Part shown: piece by piece, positions 25,901-34,851 of the stretch
Layout: each line of letters begins with the position of its first letter
How positions within the stretch are numbered: position 1 is the stretch's first letter
Origin: an uncultured Sphingobacteriaceae bacterium
GTDB taxonomy: Bacteria; Bacteroidota; Bacteroidia; Sphingobacteriales; Sphingobacteriaceae
Assembly (NCBI GenBank): GCA_946887045.1
Contig: CAMPKC010000047.1
Coordinates: 1 to 37,230 of the forward strand
Length of the DNA: 37,230 nt
Direction of reading: 5' to 3'
The notes under the pieces: model-generated
What the model saw: only the letters and a program-made list of their open reading frames with translations
Databases searched by the model: none
Told to the model about the DNA's origin: nothing
Program-made: the position numbers and the translations under genes

Positions 25901-28246
25901 ATGAAGCACCTATTCAATTCAGTTAACTGGAAATGGCAGATATTTTTACTCATAATCTTGTTTGTATCAGAGATAAATGTGAAAGCACAGTCTCGCAAAA
26001 TTACTTCGTTCGATACTAACTGGCGGTTTCTGAAAAGTGATGCCAGCGGAGCAGAAAAGAATTCTTTCAATGATGCCCAGTGGCGCAAACTTGATGTTCC
26101 TCATGATTGGAGCATAGAAGGACCATATGACAAAACCAACCCTACAGCTCGCGGTGGCGGGTATTTGCCAGCTGGTATTGGCTGGTACCGTAAAATATTT
26201 ACATTAACAGATGACGATGCTCAAAAGCTTCATATTATAGAGTTTGATGGAGTGATGATGAATAGTGATGTTTGGATAAATGGAGTTCATTTAGGTAAAA
26301 GACCTTATGGTTATATCAGTTTTAACTATGATTTAACAAAGCATTTAAACTTTGGAAAGGGAAAAACAAATGTAATCGCAGTTAGGGCAGACAATACTAT
26401 TCAGCCGGCATCAAGATATTACCAGGGAGCCGGCATTTATCGGCATGTTCGCTTGGTTTCTGTTAATCCGGTTCACTTTACTCAATGGGGGACTTTTATT
26501 ACGACACCTGTTGTTTCTAAAGATAAAGCAACTATAAATATTAAGGCTGAAGTTGAAAACAAGAGCAGTAAAACTTCAGAATACATCTTAGAAACTACCA
26601 TTCTGGATGCTACAGGAAAAGTTGTTCAAACTACCACAAGCAATCAAACTATCCCGGAAGGAAAAGCTGTTGAATTTAATCAAGATATCAAGATCAGCAA
26701 TCCAAAGCTGTGGGATATTGAACAGCCAAACTTATATAAAGCGGTGACTAAACTGCTTTCAGGGCAGACTGTATTGGATGATCAGACCACTACATTCGGA
26801 ATAAAAACCAGCAGATTTGATGCTGCCACAGGTTTTTGGCTGAACGACAAAAGTTACAAAATAAAAGGTGTTTGCTTGCATCATGATGGTGGGGCTGTTG
26901 GCGCGGCAGTTCCGCTTGGAGTTTGGGAGCAACGTTTTAAATTATTAAAACAGGTGGGTGTAAACGGTATACGGACATCCCACAACCCGGTGGCACCGGA
27001 ATTTCTTGATCTCTGCGATAAAATGGGCTTTGTGGTAATGGACGAAACCTTCGACACTTGGACCTCTGCAAAGCATAATGGAGAAAAAGGCTACAATCTG
27101 TATTTTAAAGACTGGTGGGAGAAAGATACCCGCGATATGGTATTGAGAGATAGAAATCATCCTTCCATTGTAATTTACAGCATCGGAAACGAAATACATG
27201 ATGATCTTAGCTATCCTGCCGGATATAAAGTATATAAAGATCAGGAAGATGTGGTGAAGAAATACGACGGTACGAGGCCGGTGACCATGGGTTTATTTCG
27301 CCCGGCAAATTCTAAAGTTTATTTAAATGGTTTTGCAGAACATATGGATGTAGTTGGGCAAAATTATCGTGAAAATGAATTGATCGCCGCTCATGAAAAC
27401 AATCCTCACTGGAAGGTAATCGGAACCGAAAATACCCATGTATTAAATCAATGGCTTGCTTTGCGTGATAAGCCTTACATGGCAGGCCAATTTTTATGGA
27501 CGGGTATTGATTATTTAGGCGAAGCCGACTGGCCCGAGACTACAAACAATCAGGGTTTATTCGATCGTGCAGGCAATTGGAAACAACAGTCGTTGCAGCG
27601 TCAAAGCTGGTGGTCTGATAAACCGGTGGTCCATATTGTAAGAAGGGCCGAGAATGATGGAGTGGGTCCTTGGGTTGCGAACTGGACACCCACGGATTTT
27701 GATACTTACGACAATGCAAAAGTTCAGGTTTATAGTAATTGCGATGAAGTGGAGCTTTTCCTTAACGGAAAATCTTTAGGTACATTACCGAAACCTGTAA
27801 ACGATTCGCCAAGGGAGTGGGATGTGACGTTCGAAAAAGGAACTATTAAAGCAATTGGTAGAATTAAAGGTAAAGAAGTAGCATCAGAAGAATTTAAGTC
27901 TGCAGGAGCACCGGCCAGGGTCGTTCTGACAAGCAGCCAGTCAAAACTTACCAAAAATTGGGATGATGTTTCTTTTATTACAGCGACAATCGTTGATGCG
28001 AATGGTGCTCAATGTCCAAATTCCGACAATCTTATTAAATTCAGCATTTCCGGTCCGGGTGTAATTGCTGCGGTTGATAACGGAAATATTATCAGTCATG
28101 AGCCTTACCAGGCTACCGAGCGCCAGGCTTACCAGGGCAAAGCGATTGCGATAATAAAAGCTTCAGAACGAGAAGGGAAAATAATTTTTAAAGCCCAATC
28201 AGAAGGATTGGAACCAGCTACGATAACTGTAAACGTGGCACCTTAA
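25901..28246 (+). CDS. Exported glycoside hydrolase family 2 (beta-galactosidase-like)
   Basis: 781 residues from the ATG at 25901. A hydrophobic segment near residues 10-27 ending in VKAQ looks like a signal peptide. The GH2 layout follows: sugar-binding jelly roll (about 33-190, with VPHDWSIEGPYD and GIGWYRKIF), Ig-like domain (about 195-300), TIM barrel (about 305-575), then DUF4982-like and C-terminal Ig-like domains (about 600-780). Predicted acid/base is E431 (YSIGNEIH), predicted nucleophile E510 (VIGTENTH). The order and the GTEN motif fit the DUF4982-bearing group common in Bacteroidota polysaccharide use; the exact sugar is not determinable. An upstream TTG eight codons earlier was rejected. 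Confidence 0.92.
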   Translation: MKHLFNSVNWKWQIFLLIILFVSEINVKAQSRKITSFDTNWRFLKSDASGAEKNSFNDAQWRKLDVPHDWSIEGPYDKTNPTARGGGYLPAGIGWYRKIFTLTDDDAQKLHIIEFDGVMMNSDVWINGVHLGKRPYGYISFNYDLTKHLNFGKGKTNVIAVRADNTIQPASRYYQGAGIYRHVRLVSVNPVHFTQWGTFITTPVVSKDKATINIKAEVENKSSKTSEYILETTILDATGKVVQTTTSNQTIPEGKAVEFNQDIKISNPKLWDIEQPNLYKAVTKLLSGQTVLDDQTTTFGIKTSRFDAATGFWLNDKSYKIKGVCLHHDGGAVGAAVPLGVWEQRFKLLKQVGVNGIRTSHNPVAPEFLDLCDKMGFVVMDETFDTWTSAKHNGEKGYNLYFKDWWEKDTRDMVLRDRNHPSIVIYSIGNEIHDDLSYPAGYKVYKDQEDVVKKYDGTRPVTMGLFRPANSKVYLNGFAEHMDVVGQNYRENELIAAHENNPHWKVIGTENTHVLNQWLALRDKPYMAGQFLWTGIDYLGEADWPETTNNQGLFDRAGNWKQQSLQRQSWWSDKPVVHIVRRAENDGVGPWVANWTPTDFDTYDNAKVQVYSNCDEVELFLNGKSLGTLPKPVNDSPREWDVTFEKGTIKAIGRIKGKEVASEEFKSAGAPARVVLTSSQSKLTKNWDDVSFITATIVDANGAQCPNSDNLIKFSISGPGVIAAVDNGNIISHEPYQATERQAYQGKAIAIIKASEREGKIIFKAQSEGLEPATITVNVAP

Positions 28247-28262
28247 AATTGCAGATCTTAAG

Positions 28263-28287
28263 AAAAGCTATCTCCGGGTAGCTTTTT
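28263..28287. terminator. Intrinsic terminator after the GH2 gene
   Basis: AAAAGCTATC (28263-28272), a TCCG loop and GGTAGCTTTT (28277-28286) make a 10-pair stem (one G-U) with A and T tracts on each side. It can stop transcription both from the GH2 gene (+) and from mocA (-), which ends at 28296. Confidence 0.8.
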
Positions 28288-28295
28288 CATAGATG

Positions 28296-28880
28296 TTAGA
28301 TCTCTCTTAATTTCTCATAATCTTCAATGGTATCAATGTCTATGTTCCCGAAAGGAAATGGAACTGATACCACTTGATCCTGATTGTTAAATACAAGCTT
28401 CTTTGCGCCTAGCTGCCCTTCAAGAGATAAGAGCTGTGAAAAGTATGTCTGGCTGAATAAAACCGGCGTTCCCAAAGTGTTATTATAGGCACAAGCAACA
28501 ATTGGTTTTCCGCTGAGCTGTTTTGCTGTGATAAGTCTGTTTAAAATTTCAGCGTCGACAAAAGGCTGGTCGCACAGCATAATAATAGCTTGCGATATTT
28601 CTGGCTTGTTTTTAATCAGCGCATTTATCCCGCATTTAATTGAGGAGGACATCCCTTTTTTCCAATCCTTATTTACTACTATCCGTACATCTTTCTGGTC
28701 GATTTCGATTCGAACACTCTCTTCACTGGCACCTAAAACTACTAATACATCCGAGCAGTCTGAAGCCAGACCTTCATCTACGGCACGCTGTAAAAGGCTT
28801 CTCCCTTTATAAAAGAGTTTTTGTTTTGGTTGTCCCAATCGACTGGAGGAACCCGCGGCAAGAATAAGGAGTGCCGTCAT
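28296..28880 (-). CDS. mocA: MocA-like nucleotidyltransferase (molybdenum cofactor cytidylyltransferase type)
   Basis: 194 residues with the nucleotidyltransferase signature LILAAGSSSRLGQPKQKL (5-22), GMSSSIKCGI and the metal-binding block IIMLCDQPFV. Members transfer CMP (or GMP) to molybdopterin cofactor for hydroxylase enzymes such as xanthine dehydrogenase. The 5' end overlaps xdhC by 4 nt, so translation is coupled, and the pairing with xdhC supports the MocA assignment over other NTP-transferases. No hydroxylase subunit gene is in the window. Confidence 0.85.
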   Translation of the reverse strand: MTALLILAAGSSSRLGQPKQKLFYKGRSLLQRAVDEGLASDCSDVLVVLGASEESVRIEIDQKDVRIVVNKDWKKGMSSSIKCGINALIKNKPEISQAIIMLCDQPFVDAEILNRLITAKQLSGKPIVACAYNNTLGTPVLFSQTYFSQLLSLEGQLGAKKLVFNNQDQVVSVPFPFGNIDIDTIEDYEKLREI

Positions 28881-30049
28881 AGGTTAATAGCGCATGAAGC
28901 GAACTTCGCATTCGAATGCTTTTTAAAAACGGGTTCTTCTAAATTGTATTCGGTGGGCCGGAACTTTAAGGATGTACCCTCTCTGTTTGAAAGAACGGCT
29001 TTAATTTCCGAAACGATAGACAATGCAATTTCCTCGGGAGTTTCAGAACCTATATCGAGACCGCTTGGTCCAAATATGCCGGATAATTTTTCGTCGCTTA
29101 TACAAAAACCTCCATCAGATAGCTCGTCCAGCATTCGTTTAAGTTTCTTTTTGGGGCCCAGTACTCCGATATATTTCAGGTTCATGTTGATCAACTGTCG
29201 TAAAGCGCCTATGTCGTAATTATAGTTGTGACTCATTAAAACCGCCACAGTTTGGCTATCGATAGCAAGATCAGCGAAAGCTTGTTGGGGTTTTGCAACT
29301 AATATTTGCTTCGCAGAAGGGAAGCGCGCAGGTGTTGCATAATTGGTACGTCCGTCGATAAGGGACACTTCCCACCCTAGAATTTCAGCGAAGTTCAGCA
29401 ATGGGATTGCATCATTTCCGGCACCGAAAGTTAAAAGATGTACGGGTGGTTTTAAATATTCTATGAAGCCTGTGATGTTGCTTTCCGGGTAATGTCGGAT
29501 AAGTGATTGACCGCTTATTAAAACCTTTTGCGCATCCCTGATAAAGGCTTCTTTAACAGAGGGCTCAAATGCTCCATTGATTTGGCCCCCATCTGTTACA
29601 AGCAAGGAAGTTCCGGGTTGATAGGCCAGTTTATTCTCTAAGGAGAAAAATGTTCCCAGAACTGCATTTTGTCGTTTCGAGAGAAAGGTTTTGAATAGCC
29701 TGATCGGATTAAATGGATCTTCTGAATTGATGGGTTCGAGCAAAACCTGGATGATGCCGTTACAGCCTAATCCTACCCCCAGTGTGGCATCGTCCTCATC
29801 GGTAGTGTCATAGGTAACCAGCATTTTTCGGTTCTCGACTATTGCCAGACGGGCTTTTCGTAAAGCATCGCCTTCAAGGCAGCCGCCACTTATAGCTCCT
29901 GTTAGCTCTCCGTTCTCTGCAACTAACATTCGGGCCCCTTCATGCCTGTAGGCCGAGCCGATAACCTGCACAACGGTGGCCAATGCCGTTTTCATGCCCC
30001 GCCTGTCTGCATTTTCAAAAGCCCTGACAATTTCCTGTAACTCTTTCAT
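28877..30049 (-). CDS. xdhC: XdhC/CoxI family molybdoenzyme maturation protein
   Basis: 390 residues. The N-terminal XdhC_CoxI block (about 15-95) includes TVVQVIGSAYRHEGARMLV and GAISGGCLEGDALRKA. A Rossmann-like C-terminal domain (about 205-345) includes PVHLLTFGAGNDAIPL and LNLKYIGVLGPKKK-type sequence. XdhC binds sulfurated molybdenum cofactor and delivers it to xanthine dehydrogenase or related hydroxylases. Full length with no frameshift. It lies directly upstream of mocA in a two-gene unit. The leader before it contains two hairpins and a mini-ORF. Confidence 0.92.
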   Translation of the reverse strand: MKELQEIVRAFENADRRGMKTALATVVQVIGSAYRHEGARMLVAENGELTGAISGGCLEGDALRKARLAIVENRKMLVTYDTTDEDDATLGVGLGCNGIIQVLLEPINSEDPFNPIRLFKTFLSKRQNAVLGTFFSLENKLAYQPGTSLLVTDGGQINGAFEPSVKEAFIRDAQKVLISGQSLIRHYPESNITGFIEYLKPPVHLLTFGAGNDAIPLLNFAEILGWEVSLIDGRTNYATPARFPSAKQILVAKPQQAFADLAIDSQTVAVLMSHNYNYDIGALRQLINMNLKYIGVLGPKKKLKRMLDELSDGGFCISDEKLSGIFGPSGLDIGSETPEEIALSIVSEIKAVLSNREGTSLKFRPTEYNLEEPVFKKHSNAKFASCAINL

Positions 30050-30062
30050 TTAAAGGGGTAAT

Positions 30063-30084
30063 ACGTAAAAATCTTGTTTTACGT
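30063..30084 (-). promoter_or_regulatory. Hairpin ACGTAAAA/TTTTACGT in the xdhC leader
   Basis: Perfect 8-bp arms (30063-30070 and 30077-30084) with a 6-nt loop lie 14-35 nt upstream of the xdhC ATG, where they could form an RNA hairpin near the ribosome site or be a dimeric operator. The function is unknown. Confidence 0.35.
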
Positions 30085-30135
30085 GTACAAGTCCAAATGA
30101 ATGCGCATTTATAGAGGTAACAATTTTGGGGGGAA

Positions 30136-30170
30136 ATAAAAACGGCCGGGTCACAAAGGAGACCCAACCG
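30136..30170 (-). terminator. GC-rich terminator-like hairpin between the copper genes and xdhC
   Basis: On the minus strand CGGTTGGGTC (30170-30161), an 8-nt loop and GACCCGGCCG (30152-30143) give a 10-pair stem with two G-U pairs, followed by TTTTTATTT (30142-30134). This is the strongest hairpin in the gap. It can terminate the copA-HMA unit (about 100 nt after its stop) or attenuate xdhC transcription (about 90 nt before its start). Confidence 0.65.
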
Positions 30171-30186
30171 CTTGCTTAACCCTCAT
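30151..30186 (-). CDS. Possible 11-codon leader peptide overlapping the hairpin
   Basis: On the minus strand an ATG at 30186 opens MRVKQAVGSPL and stops with TGA at 30153-30151. An AAAGG element lies about 8 nt upstream. The stop codon falls inside the hairpin loop, so a translating ribosome would cover the left stem arm. Length is too short to prove coding. Confidence 0.2.
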   Translation of the reverse strand: MRVKQAVGSPL

Positions 30187-30270
30187 CACTCAACCTTTGT
30201 CTTTCTTAAGAAAATCCTTAGATTATAGAATTGGGTGTTCAAATAAATAACAGATTACCTGCCGGCTTGT

Positions 30271-30495
30271 TTAAAAAAGCTGCACAGTGATTTCATCTGC
30301 TTTGAAGCCAAGTTTTTCAATAATTCCTTTTACTTCCTCCTGTTGTAAACTTTCGGTTTCTACAGTGAGAATTTTCTCCGGATTGTTAATATCTACATTC
30401 CAGTTTTTGATCTCTGAATTTGAATTTAAATGAGGTGTAACTTTAGCCACACATCCGCCACAGTTTATTGTTGTTTTGAATTGATACCTTTTCAT
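30271..30495 (-). CDS. Heavy-metal-associated (HMA) copper chaperone-like protein
   Basis: 74 residues with a ferredoxin-like HMA fold: metal-binding C-x-x-C in TTINCGGCVAK (about 9-18). The sequence VDINNPEKILTVE and IIEKLGFKADE follow the usual beta-alpha-beta pattern. It probably delivers Cu(I) to the CopA ATPase encoded 27 nt upstream on the same strand. It uses CGGC rather than the CxxC of MxCxxC chaperones with a Met two residues before. No signal peptide is present, so the protein is cytosolic. Confidence 0.85.
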   Translation of the reverse strand: MKRYQFKTTINCGGCVAKVTPHLNSNSEIKNWNVDINNPEKILTVETESLQQEEVKGIIEKLGFKADEITVQLF

Positions 30496-30522
30496 AACTA
30501 TTTATTTATTGCTAAAACTATT

Positions 30523-32781
30523 TCATTCCATGTCTTTGCTATCGACTTTGGATTGTATTTTAATGTACTTTAATCGTAAGCTATTTGTAACTACGCTTAC
30601 ACTGCTCAGAGCCATTGCTGCACCGGCCAGCATCGGGTTTAATAAAAATCCTGTAAAAGGATAAAGTATACCTGCTGCAATCGGAATCCCGATTATGTTA
30701 TAAATGAAAGCCCAGAATAGATTCTGTTTAATTATTTTAACGGTTTCCCTGGAGAGTTGAATGGCCTTGGGTACCTGTAATAAGTTAGATGAAATCAGCG
30801 TCATTTTAGCTACATCCATGGCAATGTCTGTCCCTTTTCCCATAGCGATACTCACATCGGCCTGCGCAAGCGCCTGGCTGTCGTTTATGCCATCGCCAAC
30901 CATTGCCACTTTCTTTCCCTTTTGTTGTAATTCTTTTATAAAATTCGCCTTGTCAGCTGGCAGTGTTTCTGCCCGGTAGTTTAATATGCCGATTTTTTTG
31001 GCTACCGCCTGAGCTGTCTTTTCGTTGTCGCCGGTAAGCATATACACGTCGATGTTCATTTCCTGTAAAGCCTGTACGGCCGCCGCAGAGGTGCTCTTTA
31101 TTTTGTCAGCTATCGCGATAGCCGCTAATGCATTTTCTTTATCCGAAATCCAGATAACTGTAAATGCCTGATAAAGCCATTCCTCTGATTTTTGCTTCAA
31201 TGCATCGTCAATTTCAATTGAATTCTGTTCCATCAGCTTCGGACTGCCAACAAAATATGCACTCCCCTTGTGCGATGCAAAAACACCTTCTCCTGTTAAG
31301 CTTTCAAAAGAATCTAATGACAACTTTGTTAAGTTCTCGGCTTGCAGATGTTTAACAACTGCATCTGCGAGCGGATGTTCTGATTGCGATTCTATGCTGT
31401 AAATTAAATTAGAGAGTTCCTTCTGATCGACACCTGCCTTCCATTCAATGGCTATCACTTCTGGTTTTCCTTCGGTTATTGTTCCTGTTTTATCCAGAAT
31501 AATTGCATTTATATTTTTTGCCTGTTCAAGGCTTTCTGCGTCTTTAATCAGGATTCCGTTCTCAGCGCCTTTACCTACGCCAACTATAATGGCGGTTGGC
31601 GTTGCAAGACCCAGAGCACAGGGACAGGCGATAACAAGCACCGTTACCAAGGCCAATAAGCCCTGGGTAAATCCATTGTCTCCGCCTAAAACCATCCAGG
31701 TGAAAAAGCTGATAACAGCGATACCAATCACCACCGGTACAAATATGCCGGCGATTTTATCGACCAGTTTCTGCACCGGAGCCTTGCTGCCCTGGGCATC
31801 CCGAACGAGTTTAATAATTTGTGCGAGTAATGTGTCTTTACCAACCTTCTCTGTAACGAATCTGAAGCTTCCTTTCTGATTGATCGTGCCTGCAAAAACC
31901 GCCGAATCTTTTTCTTTCAACACAGGGATGGGTTCTCCCGTAATCATGCTTTCGTCGACATAAGACGAGCCTGATAGTACTTTTCCGTCAAGCGGGATTT
32001 TCTCTCCCGGCTTAACCAGCAGCACATCATTTACATGCACTTCCTCAATCGGTATAATCTCCTCGGTATTATTCGAAATACGTATTACGGTTTTGGGTTG
32101 AAGGCCCATTAATTTCTTTATTGCTTCGGATGTATTTGACTTAGCATTTTCTTCTAAGAGCCGGCCCAAAAGGATGAAAGAAATTACAACTGCGGCAGCT
32201 TCAAAATATACGTGTGCCTCTAAACCGCGGCTTGTCCAAAACTGCGGATATAGTGTGTTAAAAATGCTAAACAGATATGCGATTCCGGTGCTTAAGGCTA
32301 CCAATGTGTCCATATTTGCCGAGCCATGTTTCGCCTGCTTATAAGCATTGACAAAAAACTGCTGCCCGAAGACTAAAACTACGGGTGTTGCAAGTGCCCA
32401 CTGAATATAATTGCTGTAGGGTGTATGCATGAAAAACATGCCCATGCCAACAATCGGGATAGAAGACAAAATGGATAGCCAGGTTTTTCTTTCCAGGTCT
32501 TTTGACTTTTGTTTTTCTATGTTTTCTACGGTTGTTTTTGCGGCTTCCGGATCTTCGATTATCAAGTCGTAGCCGACAGTCTGCACTGCGGATTTTAAAT
32601 CTTCAGGTTGTATTTCAGAAGGGATATATTCTACAGACGCAGTGTTATTGGCAAAGTTTACAGCTGCATTAATAACTCCATTTTGCGATTGCAAAATGGT
32701 TTCTGCGCTTATAGCACAGGAGGCACAACTTAAACCGGTAACCGGGAAATTTTCTTTTATGCTAGTATTCTGAGTGCTCAT
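30523..32781 (-). CDS. copA: Copper-translocating P1B-type ATPase
   Basis: 752 residues. One N-terminal HMA domain with G-L-S-C19-A-S-C22, eight predicted membrane helices, the actuator motif MITGEP, the transport site C386-P-C388, the phosphorylation site DKTGT (D430), SEHPLA of the nucleotide-binding domain and GDGINDS. The CPC plus the C-terminal YN and MxxSS (ALSSVSVVTNS) features indicate Cu(I) export across the inner membrane. The linked HMA protein supports this. There is no recognisable copper regulator gene beside it. The start is at the ATG shown; the leader has no clear promoter. Confidence 0.95.
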   Translation of the reverse strand: MSTQNTSIKENFPVTGLSCASCAISAETILQSQNGVINAAVNFANNTASVEYIPSEIQPEDLKSAVQTVGYDLIIEDPEAAKTTVENIEKQKSKDLERKTWLSILSSIPIVGMGMFFMHTPYSNYIQWALATPVVLVFGQQFFVNAYKQAKHGSANMDTLVALSTGIAYLFSIFNTLYPQFWTSRGLEAHVYFEAAAVVISFILLGRLLEENAKSNTSEAIKKLMGLQPKTVIRISNNTEEIIPIEEVHVNDVLLVKPGEKIPLDGKVLSGSSYVDESMITGEPIPVLKEKDSAVFAGTINQKGSFRFVTEKVGKDTLLAQIIKLVRDAQGSKAPVQKLVDKIAGIFVPVVIGIAVISFFTWMVLGGDNGFTQGLLALVTVLVIACPCALGLATPTAIIVGVGKGAENGILIKDAESLEQAKNINAIILDKTGTITEGKPEVIAIEWKAGVDQKELSNLIYSIESQSEHPLADAVVKHLQAENLTKLSLDSFESLTGEGVFASHKGSAYFVGSPKLMEQNSIEIDDALKQKSEEWLYQAFTVIWISDKENALAAIAIADKIKSTSAAAVQALQEMNIDVYMLTGDNEKTAQAVAKKIGILNYRAETLPADKANFIKELQQKGKKVAMVGDGINDSQALAQADVSIAMGKGTDIAMDVAKMTLISSNLLQVPKAIQLSRETVKIIKQNLFWAFIYNIIGIPIAAGILYPFTGFLLNPMLAGAAMALSSVSVVTNSLRLKYIKIQSKVDSKDME

Positions 32782-32888
32782 GTTCTCTTTTTTGAATACT
32801 CAAATGTCGCTTAATAGTGAGCGTATTTGTTATATAATCATGGGAAAAATTTATAAAATTTTAGGAATTGAGCATCAGGACGGGAACG

Positions 32889-34181
32889 TTATTCCTTCTT
32901 TCTGCCCAATATCAGCCGTATCCCTTTGTCGTAACTAAAATAGCTGGTTGTCCAGTTTAACAAAACGATAAGCCTGTTTTTAAAACTGATAATTGAAATC
33001 AGGTGAATAAACATCCAGATCAACCATGCTAAAAATCCCTGAGTTCTGAACTCCGTTTTAAACATCTTTAGATCCGCTACAGCGTGATTACGACCAATTG
33101 TTGCCATCGAGCCCTGATCGTGATAGCTGAAAGGTGTTTGAGCCCGTCCATTAAGGCGCTTTATTAAGTTTTTAGCAAGAAGTTTACCCTGTTGGATAGC
33201 CGGCTGTGCAACCATCGGATGTCCGTCCGGATACTCATCTGTTATCATGCAGGCAACATCACCCACCGCATAAATATTGTCGTAGCCTTTTACCTGGTTA
33301 TATTGATCAACAAGAATTCTGTTGCCGCTTACAATGCTCTCTTCCCTTAATCCTTTTACTGGCGAACCTATCACTCCCGCTGTCCATATTAATGTTTGGG
33401 TCTTTAACTCTTCACCTGAATCAAGTAAAACAGTTTCTCCATCATATGCCTTTACACGGCGGTTAAGCCATACTTTTACACCATAGTTCTCCAAATATTG
33501 AAGTGCTTTTTTCGACGCTTTTGCCGACATTCCTTTTAGTAATTGATCCCCGCTTTGTATTAAATTGATGTCCATCTGCTTAATATTCAGCTCCTTGTAG
33601 TCTTTAGGAAAAACATGTTTTCGAAGCTCGCTTATAGCTCCTGCAAGTTCAACTCCTGTAGGACCGCCTCCAACAATCACGAAATCCATCAGAAGATTTA
33701 TTTGGGATTCGTCTTTTGCCTGCAAAGCCGTTTCCAGATTGCAAAGAATTGTATTACGAAGCATAACAGCGTCGTTTATGCTTTTGAGAGCGATGGCATT
33801 TTTTTGCATAAGCAAATTGCCGAAAAAGTTTGTTTCCGCTCCGGTAGCGATAACCAGGTAGTTATACCTGATAGAGCCTATGGAAGTATCCACTAATTGT
33901 TGGTCCGGAGTAACAGAGAGGACCTCGGCCAACCGGAAAAAGAAGTTTTCCTGTTTTTCGAAAAACTTTCTGAAAGGGTAAGCGATAGATGCGCCGTTTA
34001 ATCCGGAAGTTGCTACCTGGTATAACAGCGGTTGAAACGTATGGTAATTATTTTTATCGATCAGAACCACTTCAGCTTCGATTGCCGATAAAGATTTAGC
34101 CAGTTTTAAACCTCCAAATCCGCCGCCAATTATCACTATTCTAGGCCTGGTCAAATTTGGAATATCTGTTAATGTACCCAT
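32889..34181 (-). CDS. ndh: Type II NADH dehydrogenase (NDH-2)
   Basis: 430 residues. The FAD-binding Rossmann motif IIGGGFGGLK lies at about 17-26 and the NADH-binding VIVGGGPTGVELAG at about 168-181. The C-terminal part has IYAVGDVACM (FAD contact) and a hydrophobic membrane-anchoring stretch (GFLAWLIWMFIHLISIISF, about 380-398). NDH-2 passes electrons from NADH to quinone without proton pumping. The protein length is typical. It is transcribed alone after a 259-bp gap. Confidence 0.9.
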   Translation of the reverse strand: MGTLTDIPNLTRPRIVIIGGGFGGLKLAKSLSAIEAEVVLIDKNNYHTFQPLLYQVATSGLNGASIAYPFRKFFEKQENFFFRLAEVLSVTPDQQLVDTSIGSIRYNYLVIATGAETNFFGNLLMQKNAIALKSINDAVMLRNTILCNLETALQAKDESQINLLMDFVIVGGGPTGVELAGAISELRKHVFPKDYKELNIKQMDINLIQSGDQLLKGMSAKASKKALQYLENYGVKVWLNRRVKAYDGETVLLDSGEELKTQTLIWTAGVIGSPVKGLREESIVSGNRILVDQYNQVKGYDNIYAVGDVACMITDEYPDGHPMVAQPAIQQGKLLAKNLIKRLNGRAQTPFSYHDQGSMATIGRNHAVADLKMFKTEFRTQGFLAWLIWMFIHLISIISFKNRLIVLLNWTTSYFSYDKGIRLILGRKKE

Positions 34182-34272
34182 GTGTGTTGTTTTCTTACAA
34201 ACACCGAGCTATACTAATTGTTCCTGGGGGGGTATGGATGTTTTTTGACAGAATTATTTAAGGGAAATCCTA

Positions 34273-34303
34273 GGTTTTCTGACCACAGGGGTGGGTCAGA
34301 ACC
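34273..34303 (-). promoter_or_regulatory. Strong hairpin in the ndh upstream region
   Basis: GGTTTTCTGACC (34273-34284) pairs with GGTCAGAACC (34294-34303): 10 pairs with a 2-nt bulge and a 9-nt loop. No T-tract follows on either strand, so it is not an ordinary terminator. It lies about 90 nt upstream of ndh and downstream of the DUF3606 gene on the same strand. Confidence 0.35.
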
Positions 34304-34440
34304 TTCATGTTAAAAATTAACTCTAATTCGGTCGTCGAGCGAATAAAAAAAGAATTTAACCTCCTGAAGTAATATCCAGGTTTTCAAGATTCTCAATAAG
34401 ATTAATCAGAGCATTATTTCGTCGTATTGAGGTACTTCAC

Positions 34441-34635
34441 TTAAGCAACGTTTTCTCCATATACTTTGTGTAAATACGCTTTTAATGCTTCTGCGGAAGT
34501 TATACCGCTTTCTTCTACCAGAGATTTAAAAACATCAGGGCGAAAGCCAAATTGTTTTGACCAATATTCTACTTCGTAATATTCATTTATGTTGATCCTG
34601 TCTATATCCAGGCTTCTAAACTGGTTGTCGTCCAT
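34441..34635 (-). CDS. DUF3606 domain protein
   Basis: 64 residues, the full length of the domain: D-x-x-R-I-N-I-N-E-Y-Y-E-V-E-Y-W-S-K pattern (about 12-28), then FGFRPDVFKSLVEESGITSAEALKAYLHK. The family is small, soluble and uncharacterised; the fold looks like a helical bundle. It is divergently arranged from the response regulator. I can assign only the family. Confidence 0.85.
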   Translation of the reverse strand: MDDNQFRSLDIDRININEYYEVEYWSKQFGFRPDVFKSLVEESGITSAEALKAYLHKVYGENVA

Positions 34636-34643
34636 ATTGTATG

Positions 34644-34660
34644 GTTTATATATTATAAAC
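34644..34660. promoter_or_regulatory. 17-bp palindrome before the DUF3606 gene
   Basis: GTTTATA-TAT-TATAAAC is a perfect inverted repeat 9-25 nt before the ATG at 34635. On the minus strand TAACTTTC (one mismatch to TAnnTTTG) sits just upstream (about 34664-34671), so the palindrome could be an operator near the transcription start. Confidence 0.35.
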
Positions 34661-34851
34661 GAAAGTTAGGGGATAATAGTTTTTTTATTAGTATTTTAAG
34701 TTTTTTAAACAAATGCTTGCACCGGGAGGTTTATCTAAAACCAAGTAGTTGCCGCAATTCAAATTGCGTATAAATCCGATCAGAATAAAATTTTTTTAAG
34801 CCAGATATTTGCCTCCATCTGCTACCTTTCTAGAAACTAAAAAATCAAACA

